Positions 61,601 through 64,000 of a stretch of 64,000 nt of DNA are shown piece after piece. This DNA is from Dromiciops gliroides. Taxonomy: Eukaryota; Chordata; Mammalia; Microbiotheria; Microbiotheriidae. Made by a program: the position numbers and the translations under genes. Numbering within the stretch: position 1 is the stretch's first letter; each line of letters starts with the position of its first letter. Below the pieces are notes generated by a model. It was not told the origin of the DNA. It saw nothing but the letters and a program-made list of their open reading frames with translations, and searched no databases. The stretch covers positions 361,134,453 through 361,198,452 of the forward strand of contig NC_057861.1 in NCBI RefSeq assembly GCF_019393635.1, in the 5' to 3' direction.

Positions 61601-63362
61601 CCAGCTTTTACAATTCTCTGAAAAGGTTTTATAAAAAAATTTCTGAAATTATATTATGAAAAAAGAAACAGGAGAAGGGAATCATTTACCATCTTATATT
61701 CCTTCACCTAGCCATCCAATTCTAAAGTATAGACTTCTTAATATTGAATTCCACCCTGTCAGATATTTGAAAAGGTATCTCATTTATATATACTGAGTAT
61801 TAGCCAAAGTTTCCTTTCAGCATATACTGGCATGCTGGTGTAATATTGAGGGGAGGGAGGGGAGCAAAAAGTGAAAGCTATATAGTTGAAAATGAAAGTT
61901 ATTTAACCATATAAATTGATAATTTGATAAGCAACTTGCAAGCAGTCACATTTCCATTTAGCAACCTGAATCCAAACAATTATATTTCTTTTTTTAGGTC
62001 ACAGGAAGAAAGTCTTTTATAAAAACAGATGATTTGAGAATCACTCCTGCTTAAAATAAGGCGGTTTCTGTTCATTTTTTTATACTGAAATCCATTTGCT
62101 CAGGTGAAAACTGTAATAAAGATATTTAATTTACCTGGTTAACATATTTATTTAAAACACTAACGCAGAATGTAAATGGAGAATTTAAATATGAATGGAA
62201 ATTGTTGAACATGGGAAGAGAGTAGGATGATAATGTTGCCCAAAAAGTGGAAAGAAAAGAAAGGTGGTAAATGAATCATTTAAAAGAAAACATAGGGGCA
62301 GCTAGGTGGCACAGTGGATAGAGCACCGGCCCTGGAGTCAGGAGTACCTGGGTTCAAATCCGACCTTCAGACACTTAACACTTACTAGCTGTGTGACCTT
62401 GGGCAAGTCACTTAACCCTAATTGCCTCACTAAAAAAAAAAAAAATGGGGAGGGGGAATTAAGTTCCAAAGGAGACACAAATAAGGACAGCTTTGAAAGT
62501 TGTATGTTGAATTTAGAATATGCTCCCCAAAAAGTGACACAAAGAGATATGTATTAGAGATTTGTGGTTTCCTATCCAATCATCTTTTTTCTTTTCTACT
62601 TTGTATGTAAAAAAGGTTCTCTCTTTTGTGTGTATATGTTTAAGTGCAAAATTTTAAAAAGACAAAAAAAGAAACTGGCAAATATCACCAAATGATTGAC
62701 ATGTGGTTTTATTCCACCCACTCCTATAACTGGAGCACAATAAAACCTCAATATTGTTCATTAATGTAACGCTTATGATTATCAGAATGATATCTTTTAA
62801 AAGCATGAACTGTCATGAAAAGAAATTTTTAATATACAAAAACAAATAGCTTGATTTGAAATAAAATAATTTTAGCATTTTTAAGAAGTCCATAAGTATA
62901 AACAGGAAGTCATAACTAATAATGCAAAGTATTTTAGATTTCAAACAGGAATGATTTAAAGTTAAAACTCAGAAACCACAAGATTTCAATACTTATTTAA
63001 TACTTAAATACTAAATTTAAATTTTTACATGGGGGACAGCAATTTCAACACTTTATTCTTTTTAAGATGGTAAAGTATGCCCATTTTTTCATCATGATAT
63101 ATAGAAATATTTACATTCTATCTTAGTCATACTAATGTATATTTCTGGGAATAGAAAACTAAATCTCTGCCTTTAATCTATATAAAAGTAAACTAACTGA
63201 TCATTCTTTTAATGTCCTCATATTTATAGGTTTATCTAAACTTGATAACTATTTTTACTGATTACGTGTTAAATTAAAAATGATTCACCACCAAAAAAAA
63301 CAAAAACAAAAAACTTATCAAGCATACCTTTCTCCTTGTCCAAAGTCCTCACTTTCAGGCAT
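12985..63362 (-). CDS. RETREG1: RETREG1 (FAM134B), short isoform, complete coding sequence
   Basis: Seven coding exons (63362-63328, 25173-25047, 20286-20202, 19232-19095, 18352-18288, 18081-17955, 13481-12985) join in consistent phase to a 1074-nt frame encoding 357 residues. RETREG1 is an ER-membrane ER-phagy receptor: its reticulon-homology domain bends the membrane and its C-terminal LIR binds LC3/GABARAP to send ER sheets to autophagosomes. Seen here: the hydrophobic hairpin beginning [18 protein letters not shown], the amphipathic [16 protein letters not shown] segment, and [12 protein letters not shown], where FELL is the LIR core. This product starts MPESEDFG and so lacks the first hairpin of the long isoform. 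Similarity to human RETREG1 is high along the whole length; function comes from the family. The long isoform should share the last six exons. Confidence 0.94.
13482..14530 (-). other. RETREG1 last intron, non-repeat part
   Basis: AT-rich intron sequence without recognisable elements. A degraded SINE-like stretch (ATGAGAAAACTGGGGC) follows at about 14535-14620. Confidence 0.5.
14690..15035 (+). repeat. L2 3' end
   Basis: Ends with GATTGTGAGCTCCTTGAGGG, CTTTCTTTGTATCCCTAGAG and TAGGTGCTTAATAAAATTTT. Upstream part is diverged. A short reverse MIR piece (15036-15140) abuts it. Confidence 0.75.
15302..15500 (+). repeat. THER1/MIR-type SINE
   Basis: GACAGCTAGATAGCTCAATG head, GACCTGGAGTCAAGAAGACC, and GTCTCAGTTTGCTCATCTGT. 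Diverged. Confidence 0.75.
15503..15568 (+). repeat. Trinucleotide-rich tract (CTG then CCN/CCA)
   Basis: A short CTG run (TACTGCTGCTGCTGCTGC) grading into CCACC units. It sits at the 3' end of the preceding SINE and is probably its expanded tail. Confidence 0.8.
15745..15990 (+). repeat. THER1/MIR-type SINE
   Basis: GTGGATAGAGTGCTAGACTT, GAAGACCTGAGTGTGAATCC, CTGGGCAAGTCACTTAACCC and a long 3' end with ACATTAAAGTGTTACATAAA before an ATT-rich tail. Confidence 0.8.
16180..16365 (-). repeat. Degraded reverse MIR
   Basis: CCTGAGGCCCAGAAGTTGGT, GATCACACAAACAGCTGGAA and CTGTGTTATGCTACCTTCC follow reverse MIR order. Confidence 0.55.
16510..16648 (-). repeat. MAR1/WSINE SINE
   Basis: Reverse copy from GGTGAGGCAATGAGGGTTAA to CACCTAGCTTCCCCC. 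Short flanking repeat TATAATTTC on both sides. Confidence 0.9.
17203..17395 (+). repeat. MIR-like SINE
   Basis: GCAGCATGGTACAGTGGGGG, GAAGTCAAAAGGACCTAATT, and 3' end TGAAGGGCTTGTACTCAATG then CTAAGTGTATGATTCTATGA. Diverged. Confidence 0.6.
17522..17673 (+). repeat. MAR1/WSINE SINE inserted in a THER1 head
   Basis: Full-length copy ending in a C/A tail. The flanks CACAGCTAGCTG (17510-17521 and 17674-17685) are a duplicated part of the older THER1 head, so this SINE jumped into the first bases of the THER1 that follows. Confidence 0.92.
17674..17940 (+). repeat. Full-length THER1/MIR SINE next to RETREG1 donor
   Basis: Head CACAGCTAGCTGATACAATG, core, CCTCAACAGTAAAATGGGAA, GGTTGTTGTTACAAGGATCA and end CTATGTACATGCTAGTTATT. 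It stops about 15 bp from the splice donor of the 17955-18081 exon, antisense to the gene. Confidence 0.9.
17955..18081 (-). CDS. RETREG1: RETREG1 internal exon (serine/threonine-rich)
   Basis: Acceptor TTTGTCACAG, phase 0 start at GTT. It encodes [20 protein letters not shown] then [13 protein letters not shown] and TPQTDTSD. It ends GATG|GTATGT. Upstream of the LIR exon; in this family the cytosolic segment after the reticulon domain carries regulatory phosphosites. A THER1 SINE ends only about 15 bp past the donor. Confidence 0.96.
18288..18352 (-). CDS. RETREG1: RETREG1 65-nt internal exon
   Basis: Acceptor TTTCTCAACAG. It encodes [21 protein letters not shown] after completing a split Glu codon and ends AAG|GTATTT. 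It is too short for ORF callers. Phase and sequence match the family exactly. Confidence 0.95.
18353..19094 (-). other. RETREG1 intron, non-repeat
   Basis: 742 bp, AT-rich, no named repeat. The neighbouring intron 18082-18287 is only 206 bp. Confidence 0.6.
19095..19232 (-). CDS. RETREG1: RETREG1 exon: end of second hairpin and amphipathic helix
   Basis: Acceptor TTTCTTGTAG. It encodes [20 protein letters not shown] (first Leu split), then [20 protein letters not shown] and KRRERS. It ends G|GTAAGT at 19094. This is the membrane-exit and amphipathic part of the reticulon-homology domain. Not captured by a simple ORF scan. Confidence 0.95.
19735..19882 (+). repeat. MAR1/WSINE SINE (subfamily B)
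   Basis: GTGGATAGAGCACTGGCCCT, GGAGTCAGG, CTTAACACTTAGTAGC and CCAATTGCCTCAC variants with an A-tail. Flanks share an imperfect AATCAAGTACCTG, probably the target-site duplication. Confidence 0.93.
19885..20110 (+). repeat. Unclassified ancient interspersed repeat
   Basis: CAACAAGTACCTGTTTAAGT, CTATGTGCTAGGCACATGGT, GGCCCTGCCTTCAAGAAGAT. The same consensus recurs at 9985, 26255, 45190 and 52735; family not assigned. Confidence 0.55.
20202..20286 (-). CDS. RETREG1: RETREG1 exon: second reticulon hairpin
   Basis: The acceptor CTAG follows AAATTT. It encodes [20 protein letters not shown] then GVILSYFV, a hydrophobic membrane-hairpin segment. It ends T|GTAAGT at 20201, phase 1, continued by TA at 19232. 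Its upstream intron carries the GC donor. Confidence 0.95.
20420..20575 (+). repeat. MAR1/WSINE SINE
   Basis: GGGGGTAGCTAGGTGGTGCA head; core partly deleted (ACACTTGACATTGTGTGACC); A/C-rich tail with CAAACAAACAAAC. Confidence 0.9.
20600..20910 (-). repeat. Possible old L1 3' fragment
   Basis: CTCATGTCTTTCTAAAATTC and following bases resemble the reversed L1 3' end seen more clearly at 22340-22930. Weak. Confidence 0.35.
20911..21540. other. Intronic sequence without recognised elements
   Basis: Part of the RETREG1 GC-AG intron. AT-rich, no supported ORF or repeat. Confidence 0.4.
21548..21712 (+). repeat. MAR1/WSINE SINE
   Basis: GGGGACAGCTAGGTGGCACA head, full core, tail of CAAAACAAAAC repeats. 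Confidence 0.92.
22340..22930 (-). repeat. Marsupial L1 3' end, reverse
   Basis: Contains, reversed, the L1 3' region: CTCCCTCCTTCCC block, TTGGATCACTGTATTGCTGA, GTTCATACAAGTCTTTCCAG and TAATATTCCATCACCATCAT. The same landmarks appear in sense at 31720-32790. No ORF2 reading frame remains. Confidence 0.85.
23000..23540. other. Intronic sequence without recognised elements
   Basis: No supported gene. Two overlapping 64-codon minus frames are in different phases and match nothing I know. Confidence 0.4.
23545..23790 (-). repeat. MIR/THER1 SINE, reverse
   Basis: AATAGCTAGCATGTATATAG, CATAGCACTTTAAAAATATC, CCCTCACAACCACCCTGGAG, then GAACTCAGGTCTTCCTGATT and GCAGGCCACCTGG. Confidence 0.85.
24620..24785 (-). 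repeat. MIR/THER1 SINE, reverse, partial
   Basis: ATTTATAAGATCCTTTTCTC, TAATTTAGCGCTGTGGAAAA, CTTACCCAGGGCAACCAAAG and TGAAATTCAGGTTGTCTGCC. Runs directly into the CT microsatellite. Confidence 0.6.
24788..24909 (+). repeat. (CT)n / CTCTCG microsatellite
   Basis: About 120 bp of CT units interrupted at intervals by CG or CA, first as CTCTCTCTCG, then CTCTCG, CTCG and CTCACT units. The Arg/Glu/Ser-rich open frames over it are artefacts. Confidence 0.97.
25047..25173 (-). CDS. RETREG1: RETREG1 exon encoding SWEVVNSK...QNPGK
   Basis: Acceptor GTGTTTTAG, then C completes the Ser codon shared by both isoforms. It encodes [35 protein letters not shown] and KQQNPGK. It ends AAG followed by GCAAGT, so the donor is GC rather than GT; the next exon begins in exact phase with TTT. 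Confidence 0.96.
26255..26460 (+). repeat. Unclassified ancient interspersed repeat
   Basis: AATCATTACATTCTAGACAC, TGATCTCAAACAGTTTACAA and AGAAGTACAAAGTGCCATGA match the same consensus as the copy at 52735-53115. Confidence 0.5.
27600..27955. repeat. Two old SINE remnants, second with a 26-bp tandem duplication
   Basis: 27600-27715 resembles a reversed MIR. 27730-27950 resembles a sense MIR ending TTGGTTTGGATGACCTTTAA and contains a perfect 26-bp direct duplication at 27815-27840 and 27841-27866. Confidence 0.6.
28280..28690 (+). repeat. L2 3' region
   Basis: GATCCAGTCACACTGGCCTC, TCTGGCATGCTCTCCCTCCA, CTCTGGCTTCCTTTAAATCC; L2 3' layout with a degraded end. Confidence 0.75.
29185..29350 (+). 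repeat. MIR-like SINE
   Basis: AGAATGCTAGCCTGAACATT, CTTCATCTCTCTGGGTGTCT, GAGGCAGCTGAACTAAAACC; diverged sense copy. Confidence 0.6.
29360..30480. other. Intronic sequence, no gene or named repeat
   Basis: Strongly AT-rich. No exon or repeat family recognised. Confidence 0.4.
30484..30640 (+). repeat. (ATAC)n, (GT)n and (GATA)-like microsatellite cluster
   Basis: ACATACATACATAC units at 30492-30535, TGTG units at 30541-30572, and GATAGATA-like units at 30602-30640, separated by short spacers. Confidence 0.95.
31170..31425 (+). repeat. THER1/MIR SINE
   Basis: GAGTATAAGACTTCAACTCA, CCTGAGTTCAAATTCTGCCT, CTCTGGGTCTCAATATCCTC, GATAGTGCCTACCTTTCCAG and end CTTATATAAATGATTGTAGC. Confidence 0.8.
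31549..31668 (+). repeat. (TA)n/(TG)n microsatellite
   Basis: TATATA and TATGTGTG units ending in an uninterrupted GT run of about 40 bp at 31626-31668. Confidence 0.96.
31720..32790 (+). repeat. Marsupial L1 3' end, sense
   Basis: About 1 kb of L1 3' sequence: TGATAAATGGCCAAAGGATA, AAAATGCTCTAAATCATTAT, ACAACCATTTTGGAGAACAA, CCTTTGACCCATCAATATTA, GGTATACC-type GGGGATACCCATTAATTTAG, TTGTACACAGTAACAGCAAA. Frameshifted and dead. It is the longest L1 piece in the window. Confidence 0.88.
32950..33092 (-). repeat. MAR1/WSINE SINE
   Basis: Reverse copy with flanking CTAAGTTTTTCTTT on both sides (near 32927 and 33092), a target-site duplication. Confidence 0.93.
33600..33705 (+). repeat. ATGT-rich low-complexity tract
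   Basis: TATATGTATGTATTTGTGTG and similar TATG/TGTG units ending in CATACACACAC. Confidence 0.85.
33706..34130 (+). repeat. L1 fragment followed by unclassified repeat
   Basis: 33706-33955 has CTATTCCCCAAAAGCTAAGT and ATAACCATTTTGGAAAGTAA, an L1 variant. 33960-34130 has GAAGCTTCATAGAAAAAGTG, matching the unclassified ancient family. Confidence 0.55.
34140..36750. other. Intronic single-copy sequence, candidate conserved block at 36060-36260
   Basis: No gene, L1 or SINE recognised across about 2.6 kb, the longest such stretch in the big intron. The sub-block 36060-36260 has a mixed composition without repeats (e.g. CCATCAGAATGGGACAAGCT) and might be a regulatory element; this is only a guess from composition. 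Confidence 0.3.
36760..37080 (+). repeat. L2 3' end
   Basis: CCCATGAAGTTTTCCATGAT, GAGTGTAAGCTCTGTAAGGA, TAGTAGGCACTCAATAATCT; L2 terminal layout. Confidence 0.7.
37430..37710 (+). repeat. MIR-like SINE with (TAT)n tail
   Basis: ATTTACTAGCTGTATGATTT, GTAAAATGGGGATAATAATG, and a TTATTATTATTATTATTA tail at 37688-37708. Confidence 0.7.
37975..38440 (-). repeat. Marsupial L1 3' end, reverse
   Basis: Same reversed landmarks as 22340-22930: CTCCCTCCTTCCC block, AAAACATTTCTGTATTAGTC, ATGTTGCTATTACTGTGTAC. Confidence 0.8.
38441..40106. other. Intronic sequence, no gene seen
   Basis: No convincing repeat or exon; a G-run lies near 39744-39757. Confidence 0.4.
40107..40580 (+). repeat. Diverged 244-bp tandem duplication
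   Basis: Copy 1 (40107-40350) and copy 2 (40351-40580) both start ATAAAAGCTAATTAA and end TTAAATGGAG. Between these ends they share AATCATTGAAAA, TTGGAAAGAAATT/CTGGAAAGAAATT, TTCTTGGAC.TGTTTTGATG and TATAATTAG in the same order. Confidence 0.9.
40600..40790 (+). repeat. MIR-like SINE
   Basis: AACATGGATGTGGAATCAGA, CATTTCTCCATCTGTAAAAT and GGACCTCTGCAGTCTCTTCC. Confidence 0.6.
40871..41022 (+). repeat. Young MAR1/WSINE SINE
   Basis: Full length; 13-bp target-site duplication CAAAGTAAAAAGA at 40858-40870 and 41023-41035. Confidence 0.95.
41490..41745 (-). repeat. MIR/THER1 SINE, reverse
   Basis: CCTGGCATTTTTATATCACT, GCAAAGCCCTTTACGTGTTT, CCATTTTACAGATGAAGAAA, CAGAGTCACACAGTGCCTGG and end ATGCCACCTAGCTGCCC. 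Confidence 0.9.
42107..42266 (-). repeat. Young MAR1/WSINE SINE (subfamily B)
   Basis: Reverse copy with a 16-bp target-site duplication TTAGGTACATATTCTT at 42091-42106 and 42267-42282; TTAACACTT and GCCTCAC variants. Confidence 0.95.
42283..42890. other. Intronic sequence, no gene seen
   Basis: No family assigned; scattered AT-rich unique sequence. Confidence 0.35.
42893..43145 (+). repeat. THER1/MIR SINE
   Basis: AATCAGGAAGACCTAAGTTC, CAGCCTCAGACACTTCTTAG, TTCTGAGGATCAAACAAGAT, TAAGTACTATGTAAATGGTT. Confidence 0.8.
43339..43495 (+). repeat. Young MAR1/WSINE SINE with intact target-site duplication
   Basis: Full-length subfamily-A copy. The 16-bp duplication AAGACTTGTTGATCCA flanks it at 43323-43338 and 43496-43511, without mismatch. 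Confidence 0.97.
43512..44710. other. Intronic sequence, no gene seen
   Basis: No repeat family assigned with confidence. Confidence 0.35.
44715..45185 (+). repeat. L3/CR1 LINE, ORF2 C-terminus (5' piece of a split element)
   Basis: A reading frame at 44846-45043 still resembles the C-terminus of CR1/L3 ORF2 ([19 protein letters not shown]). It is followed by CAAGTATTTGATGGGCTCTC and GGCAGAAGTTGCAAAGAGGC, L3 3'UTR landmarks. The element continues at 47155-47400 after an insertion nest. Confidence 0.85.
45318..45546 (-). repeat. MIR/THER1 SINE, reverse
   Basis: TAAGTGTTTTACAAATATTA, CTCATTGGACCCTCACAACA and GGGAACCGAGGCAAACAGAA, split by a T-run of about 20 at 45463-45480. Confidence 0.8.
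45722..45870 (+). repeat. MAR1/WSINE SINE
   Basis: GGGGGCAGCTAGGTGGCCCA head to CCCACTGCCCCAC and A/T tail. Confidence 0.93.
46080..46602 (-). repeat. L1 3' end, reverse
   Basis: ATTGCTGTTACTGCATACAG, CATTTCTTATAGTACAGTAG, TATTCCATCACAACCATATA and CATTCCCCAATTGACTTAAG. Confidence 0.8.
46746..46868 (+). repeat. MAR1/WSINE SINE, internally deleted
   Basis: GTCAGCTAGGTGGCACAGTG joins directly to GATTCAGGAGTACC, so about 20 bp of the A-to-B-box interval is missing. Confidence 0.9.
47155..47400 (+). repeat. L3/CR1 3' end (3' piece of the split element)
   Basis: CGGGCTGGGTGTTTAGGCAA, GGATGACCACTTGTTAGTTA, GGATTGGACTAGATGGCTTC and CAGTCTGAGATTCC, the L3/CR1 terminal layout, continuing the order of 44715-45185. 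Confidence 0.85.
48000..48210 (+). repeat. L2 3' end
   Basis: GAAGACTGTAAGTTCCTTGA, GTATTCCCACCCTCTGGCAC, GTAGGCACTTAATAAATGCT. Confidence 0.85.
48230..49570 (+). repeat. L2 LINE, 1.3 kb including decayed RT region
   Basis: Runs from the RT-encoding part (CTGACACTGTCAATCAACCT, CTTGGTGCTCTGCCTTGGGC) through CAATCCAGTGACACTGGCCT to the terminal CCATCAGACTGTGAGTTCCT and GTATCCCCAGGGCTTAGCAT. Interrupted near 49030-49110 by a reverse MIR fragment. Frame broken in many places. Confidence 0.85.
49575..50895. other. Intronic sequence; one unclassified-repeat fragment
   Basis: 50385-50480 has ATTCATTAAGTACTTATGTG and CTTGCCCTTGAGGAGTATCT, like the unclassified family. Otherwise no gene or family is assigned. 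Open frames over 50388-50911 overlap on both strands and look accidental. Confidence 0.4.
50905..51150 (-). repeat. MIR/THER1 SINE, reverse
   Basis: AACAGCTAACATTTAAATAG, GAAATGTTATTATTATCCCC, GGTTAAATGATTTGCCCACG and end CTCTGCACCTAGCTGCC. Confidence 0.9.
51368..51785 (-). repeat. L3/CR1 3' region, reverse
   Basis: ATCATAGAATCCTAGACTTG, GAGCATCAGGGAACTCACGA, CAATTCTTCCTTATCCTGAG, AACATGACAGCCCTTAAAAT, GAAACATCTCCAGCTCTTTC; reversed L3/CR1 order. Confidence 0.8.
52176..52298 (+). repeat. Polypurine (GGAA/GAGGGA)n tract
   Basis: Over 110 nearly uninterrupted purines on the plus strand (AAGG, GAGGGA units). Mirror-symmetric stretches could form triplex DNA. Confidence 0.95.
52453..52592 (-). 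repeat. MAR1/WSINE SINE
   Basis: Reverse copy from GGTGAGGCAATGGGGGTTAA to CACCTAGCTGGCACCC. Confidence 0.92.
52735..53115 (+). repeat. Longest copy of the unclassified ancient repeat
   Basis: CAACAAGCATTTATTAAGTA, TCCCTGCTCTCAGGGAGCTC, GAAGGTGAAATTTCATCTGG, CCAGTGTCACTGGATCCCAG. The best copy for building a consensus. I do not recognise its class. Confidence 0.6.
53411..53566 (+). repeat. MAR1/WSINE SINE (subfamily B)
   Basis: GTGGACAGAGCACCAGCCCT, CTTAACATTTACTAGC, CCAATTGCCTCAC. Flanking AAAGTTATA (53400-53408; 53567-53575). Confidence 0.94.
53600..56095. other. Intronic sequence; one MIR-like SINE near 54550-54680
   Basis: Apart from AGTTTCCTCATCTATAAAAT within a diverged SINE, no element or exon is assigned. 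Minor G-run near 54817-54832. Confidence 0.4.
56100..56780 (-). other. GC-richer island, possible decayed LTR
   Basis: Composition changes to mixed GC. On the minus strand CCCCTATAAATTTCC is followed by CTAATAAGTCTTTGTGGTGG, an order resembling an LTR TATA box and poly(A) signal. No TG...CA boundary, target duplication or internal viral gene was confirmed. Treat as unclassified. Confidence 0.25.
56867..57030 (+). repeat. MAR1/WSINE SINE
   Basis: GGGGGCAGCTAGATGGCGCA head, full core and CAAAACAAAAC tail. Flanks share CAAA(A)CTTAG. Confidence 0.93.
57360..58140 (+). repeat. Possible L1 fragment split by a MIR
   Basis: 57360-57430 (TAATGGAATATTATTGAACC) and 57720-58140 (CTAGAATACTATTAAGACTT, GGAAAGACTTTAATGAAATA) resemble diverged L1 3' sequence, separated by a reversed MIR. 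Confidence 0.5.
57450..57715 (-). repeat. MIR/THER1 SINE, reverse
   Basis: GTTGGCATTTATATAGTGCT, CATTTCATGCTCACAACAAC, GAATCACACAGCTATTAAGT, TGTGCCACCCCAACTGCC. Confidence 0.9.
58400..58580 (-). repeat. MIR/THER1 SINE, reverse, partial
   Basis: TAATAGCTAACACTTACATG, TTTACAACAACCCTGGGAGA, GGAAACCGAGGCAGGCCAAG. Confidence 0.85.
58985..59235 (-). repeat. CORE-SINE with RTE/BovB-like tail, reverse
   Basis: Reads TGTCTGACACTTTGTGTCCC, TTTTCTTGGGAGAGATACTT and GTTTGTCATTTCCTTTTCCA, the complement of the tail at 5340-5440, then the core and head (GCCACCTAGCTCTTCCCC). A second, independent copy of this SINE type. Confidence 0.78.
59400..59760. repeat. Two diverged MIR-like SINEs
   Basis: 59400-59530 resembles reversed MIR; 59620-59760 is sense (GAGCCCTGGACTTGGAGTCA, CTTTGTGCCTCAGTTTCCCA). 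Confidence 0.6.
60290..60530 (+). repeat. THER1/MIR SINE
   Basis: GTGCTAGACTTGAAAGAGTT, TTGGCAAGTCACTTCACCTC, GTGAAGATCAAATAAAAACA, ATTTGCAAACCTTAAATTGT. Confidence 0.7.
60836..61000 (+). repeat. MAR1/WSINE SINE
   Basis: AGGGGCAGCTAGGTTGTGCA head, core with short deletion, CAAACAAACA tail. Confidence 0.93.
61001..62290. other. Intronic sequence, no gene or named repeat
   Basis: AT-rich, apparently single-copy. No exon or repeat family recognised. Confidence 0.4.
62294..62445 (+). repeat. MAR1/WSINE SINE (subfamily B)
   Basis: GTGGATAGAGCACCGGCCCT, GGAGTCAGG, CTTAACACTTACTAGC, CTAATTGCCTCAC, then an A-tail. Confidence 0.95.
62446..63300. other. Intronic sequence, no gene or named repeat
   Basis: AT-rich sequence just downstream (gene-wise) of the alternative first exon. 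Confidence 0.4.
63328..63362 (-). CDS. RETREG1: RETREG1 alternative first coding exon (short isoform)
   Basis: Reads ATG then [10 protein letters not shown] and ends AG|GTATGC. The AG joins the C at 25173 to make the Ser of SWEV. Human short RETREG1 starts, as I recall, with a very similar 12-residue sequence. At 35 nt it is invisible to ORF callers. The intron to the next exon is 38,154 bp. The ATG context is GACTGAAATGC, with G at -3 displaced, so initiation may be only moderate. Confidence 0.9.
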
Positions 63363-63640
63363 TTCAGTCCTTTAAAAAAATAAAGGAGATACAACTCCTG
63401 CACTTCTGTAGCAAGGTAATTATTCCAAATGATAGACTCTTTTCAACTCTGGAGCTAAATATGTCAGTAGGAAAAATACCCGGGCAGAGTTCTTCCCCCT
63501 TTGGAGAACAGTGCACCCAGCTCCTCCAGTCAGTGTTTACACACTTCCTGCTGGTCCTGAATGAAGCTCCCAGGCCTGTCTTTGTTATTGGCCCCTACTA
63601 TAAATAAACAGGTCTGTCACCTCTTACTCTAAGTACCATG
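63363..63640 (-). promoter_or_regulatory. Putative promoter and 5'UTR of short RETREG1 isoform
   Basis: Upstream of the alternative ATG (towards higher coordinates) the sequence is moderately GC-rich and not CpG-rich. The A/T box TTATTTATAG (63607-63598) matches both a TATA-like element and the MEF2 pattern YTAWWWWTAR. A CCAAT box lies at 63593-63587. A start near 63570 would give a 5'UTR of about 200 nt. The non-CpG, TATA-like character suggests tissue- or condition-restricted expression. I recall reports that this isoform is starvation-induced through C/EBP-beta, but no clear C/EBP site was seen here. Confidence 0.5.
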
Positions 63641-63766
63641 ACAGGCAGCTGGGGAGCAAGGGCAGCTCAGCTGCCAAGCATTTTTCCTCAGTCTTATGAG
63701 GAGGCATCACCACCCAGTTATTAACCTTTATTTGGATGACTTCACAGAGGCCTGTTCCTTTTCTTT

Positions 63767-63800
63767 GCTTCTTTCTTTCTTTCTTTCTTTTTTTTTTCCT
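63767..63800 (+). repeat. (CTTT)n / T-rich tract
   Basis: GCTTCTTTCTTTCTTTCTTT followed by a T-run. Lies upstream of the putative short-isoform promoter; the open frames across it are artefacts. Confidence 0.9.
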
Positions 63801-64000
63801 AAGTGTGGCAGGGCACCGAGCCCTAAGAACAGACACACCACAGGTGATCTTAAACTTCAGCACAGACTATCCAATCTCGTATGCCTCAAGTCAAATCAGG
63901 GAGTTTGGAAGCAAAAGGTGTTGTAACTGTGATAGTACCTAGTAATGTTTGCTCGATGTCACAACCGATCACTTGGCAAAAATGTAGCTGGAGTTGATTT

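Noticed and set aside
25174..63327. Searched for the first-hairpin exons of the long RETREG1 isoform
   Set aside because: No match seen by eye; they are expected upstream of the alternative first exon, beyond the window. A TBLASTN with the human long isoform would settle it.

Overview
This is nuclear DNA from a marsupial. The sign is more than two dozen copies of a short tRNA-derived CORE-SINE of the MAR1/WSINE type, whose head reads GGCAGCTAGGTGG and whose core reads CTAGCTGTGTGACCCTGGGC. Many copies end in poly-A or C-rich tails and several have intact target-site duplications. Older THER1/MIR SINEs, L2, L3/CR1 and marsupial L1 3' ends lie beneath them. I cannot name the species. Nothing is bacterial or viral, and there are no operons, CRISPR arrays or plasmid features.

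Only two protein-coding genes can be supported. Both are on the minus strand, and as I recall the same pair is adjacent and co-oriented at human 5p15.1. At the left edge is the 5' part of ZNF622 (ZPR9, the vertebrate REI1-like 60S ribosome maturation factor). Exon 1 (3047-3662), exon 2 (980-1219) and exon 3 (584-746) are present; the remaining exons lie left of the window. Its CpG-rich, TATA-less promoter covers about 3660-4230 and carries ETS and CCAAT motifs.

The rest of the window is RETREG1 (FAM134B, an ER-phagy receptor). Six shared coding exons lie between 12985 and 25173. A short alternative first coding exon, starting MPESEDFG, lies at 63328-63362. Joined in phase, the seven exons make a 357-residue protein, close to the 356 residues I recall for the human short isoform. 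It keeps the second reticulon-type hairpin and the FELL LC3-interacting motif. The first exons of the long isoform were not found and probably lie beyond 64000. One intron (20287-25046) appears to use a GC donor instead of GT.

Layout: 1-3750 ZNF622 exons and introns; 3750-4240 CpG island with a young SINE at its far edge; 4240-10850 intergenic L2 and SINE debris; about 10855-12984 probable RETREG1 3'UTR; 12985-25173 RETREG1 coding exons; 25174-63327 one 38-kb RETREG1 intron full of repeats; 63328-64000 alternative first exon, 5'UTR and putative promoter. No previously undescribed biological system is visible. The points most worth a second look are the GC-AG intron, the alternative promoter, a 244-bp diverged tandem duplication, a two-kilobase nest of repeats that splits an L3 element, and SINEs with an RTE/BovB-like tail.
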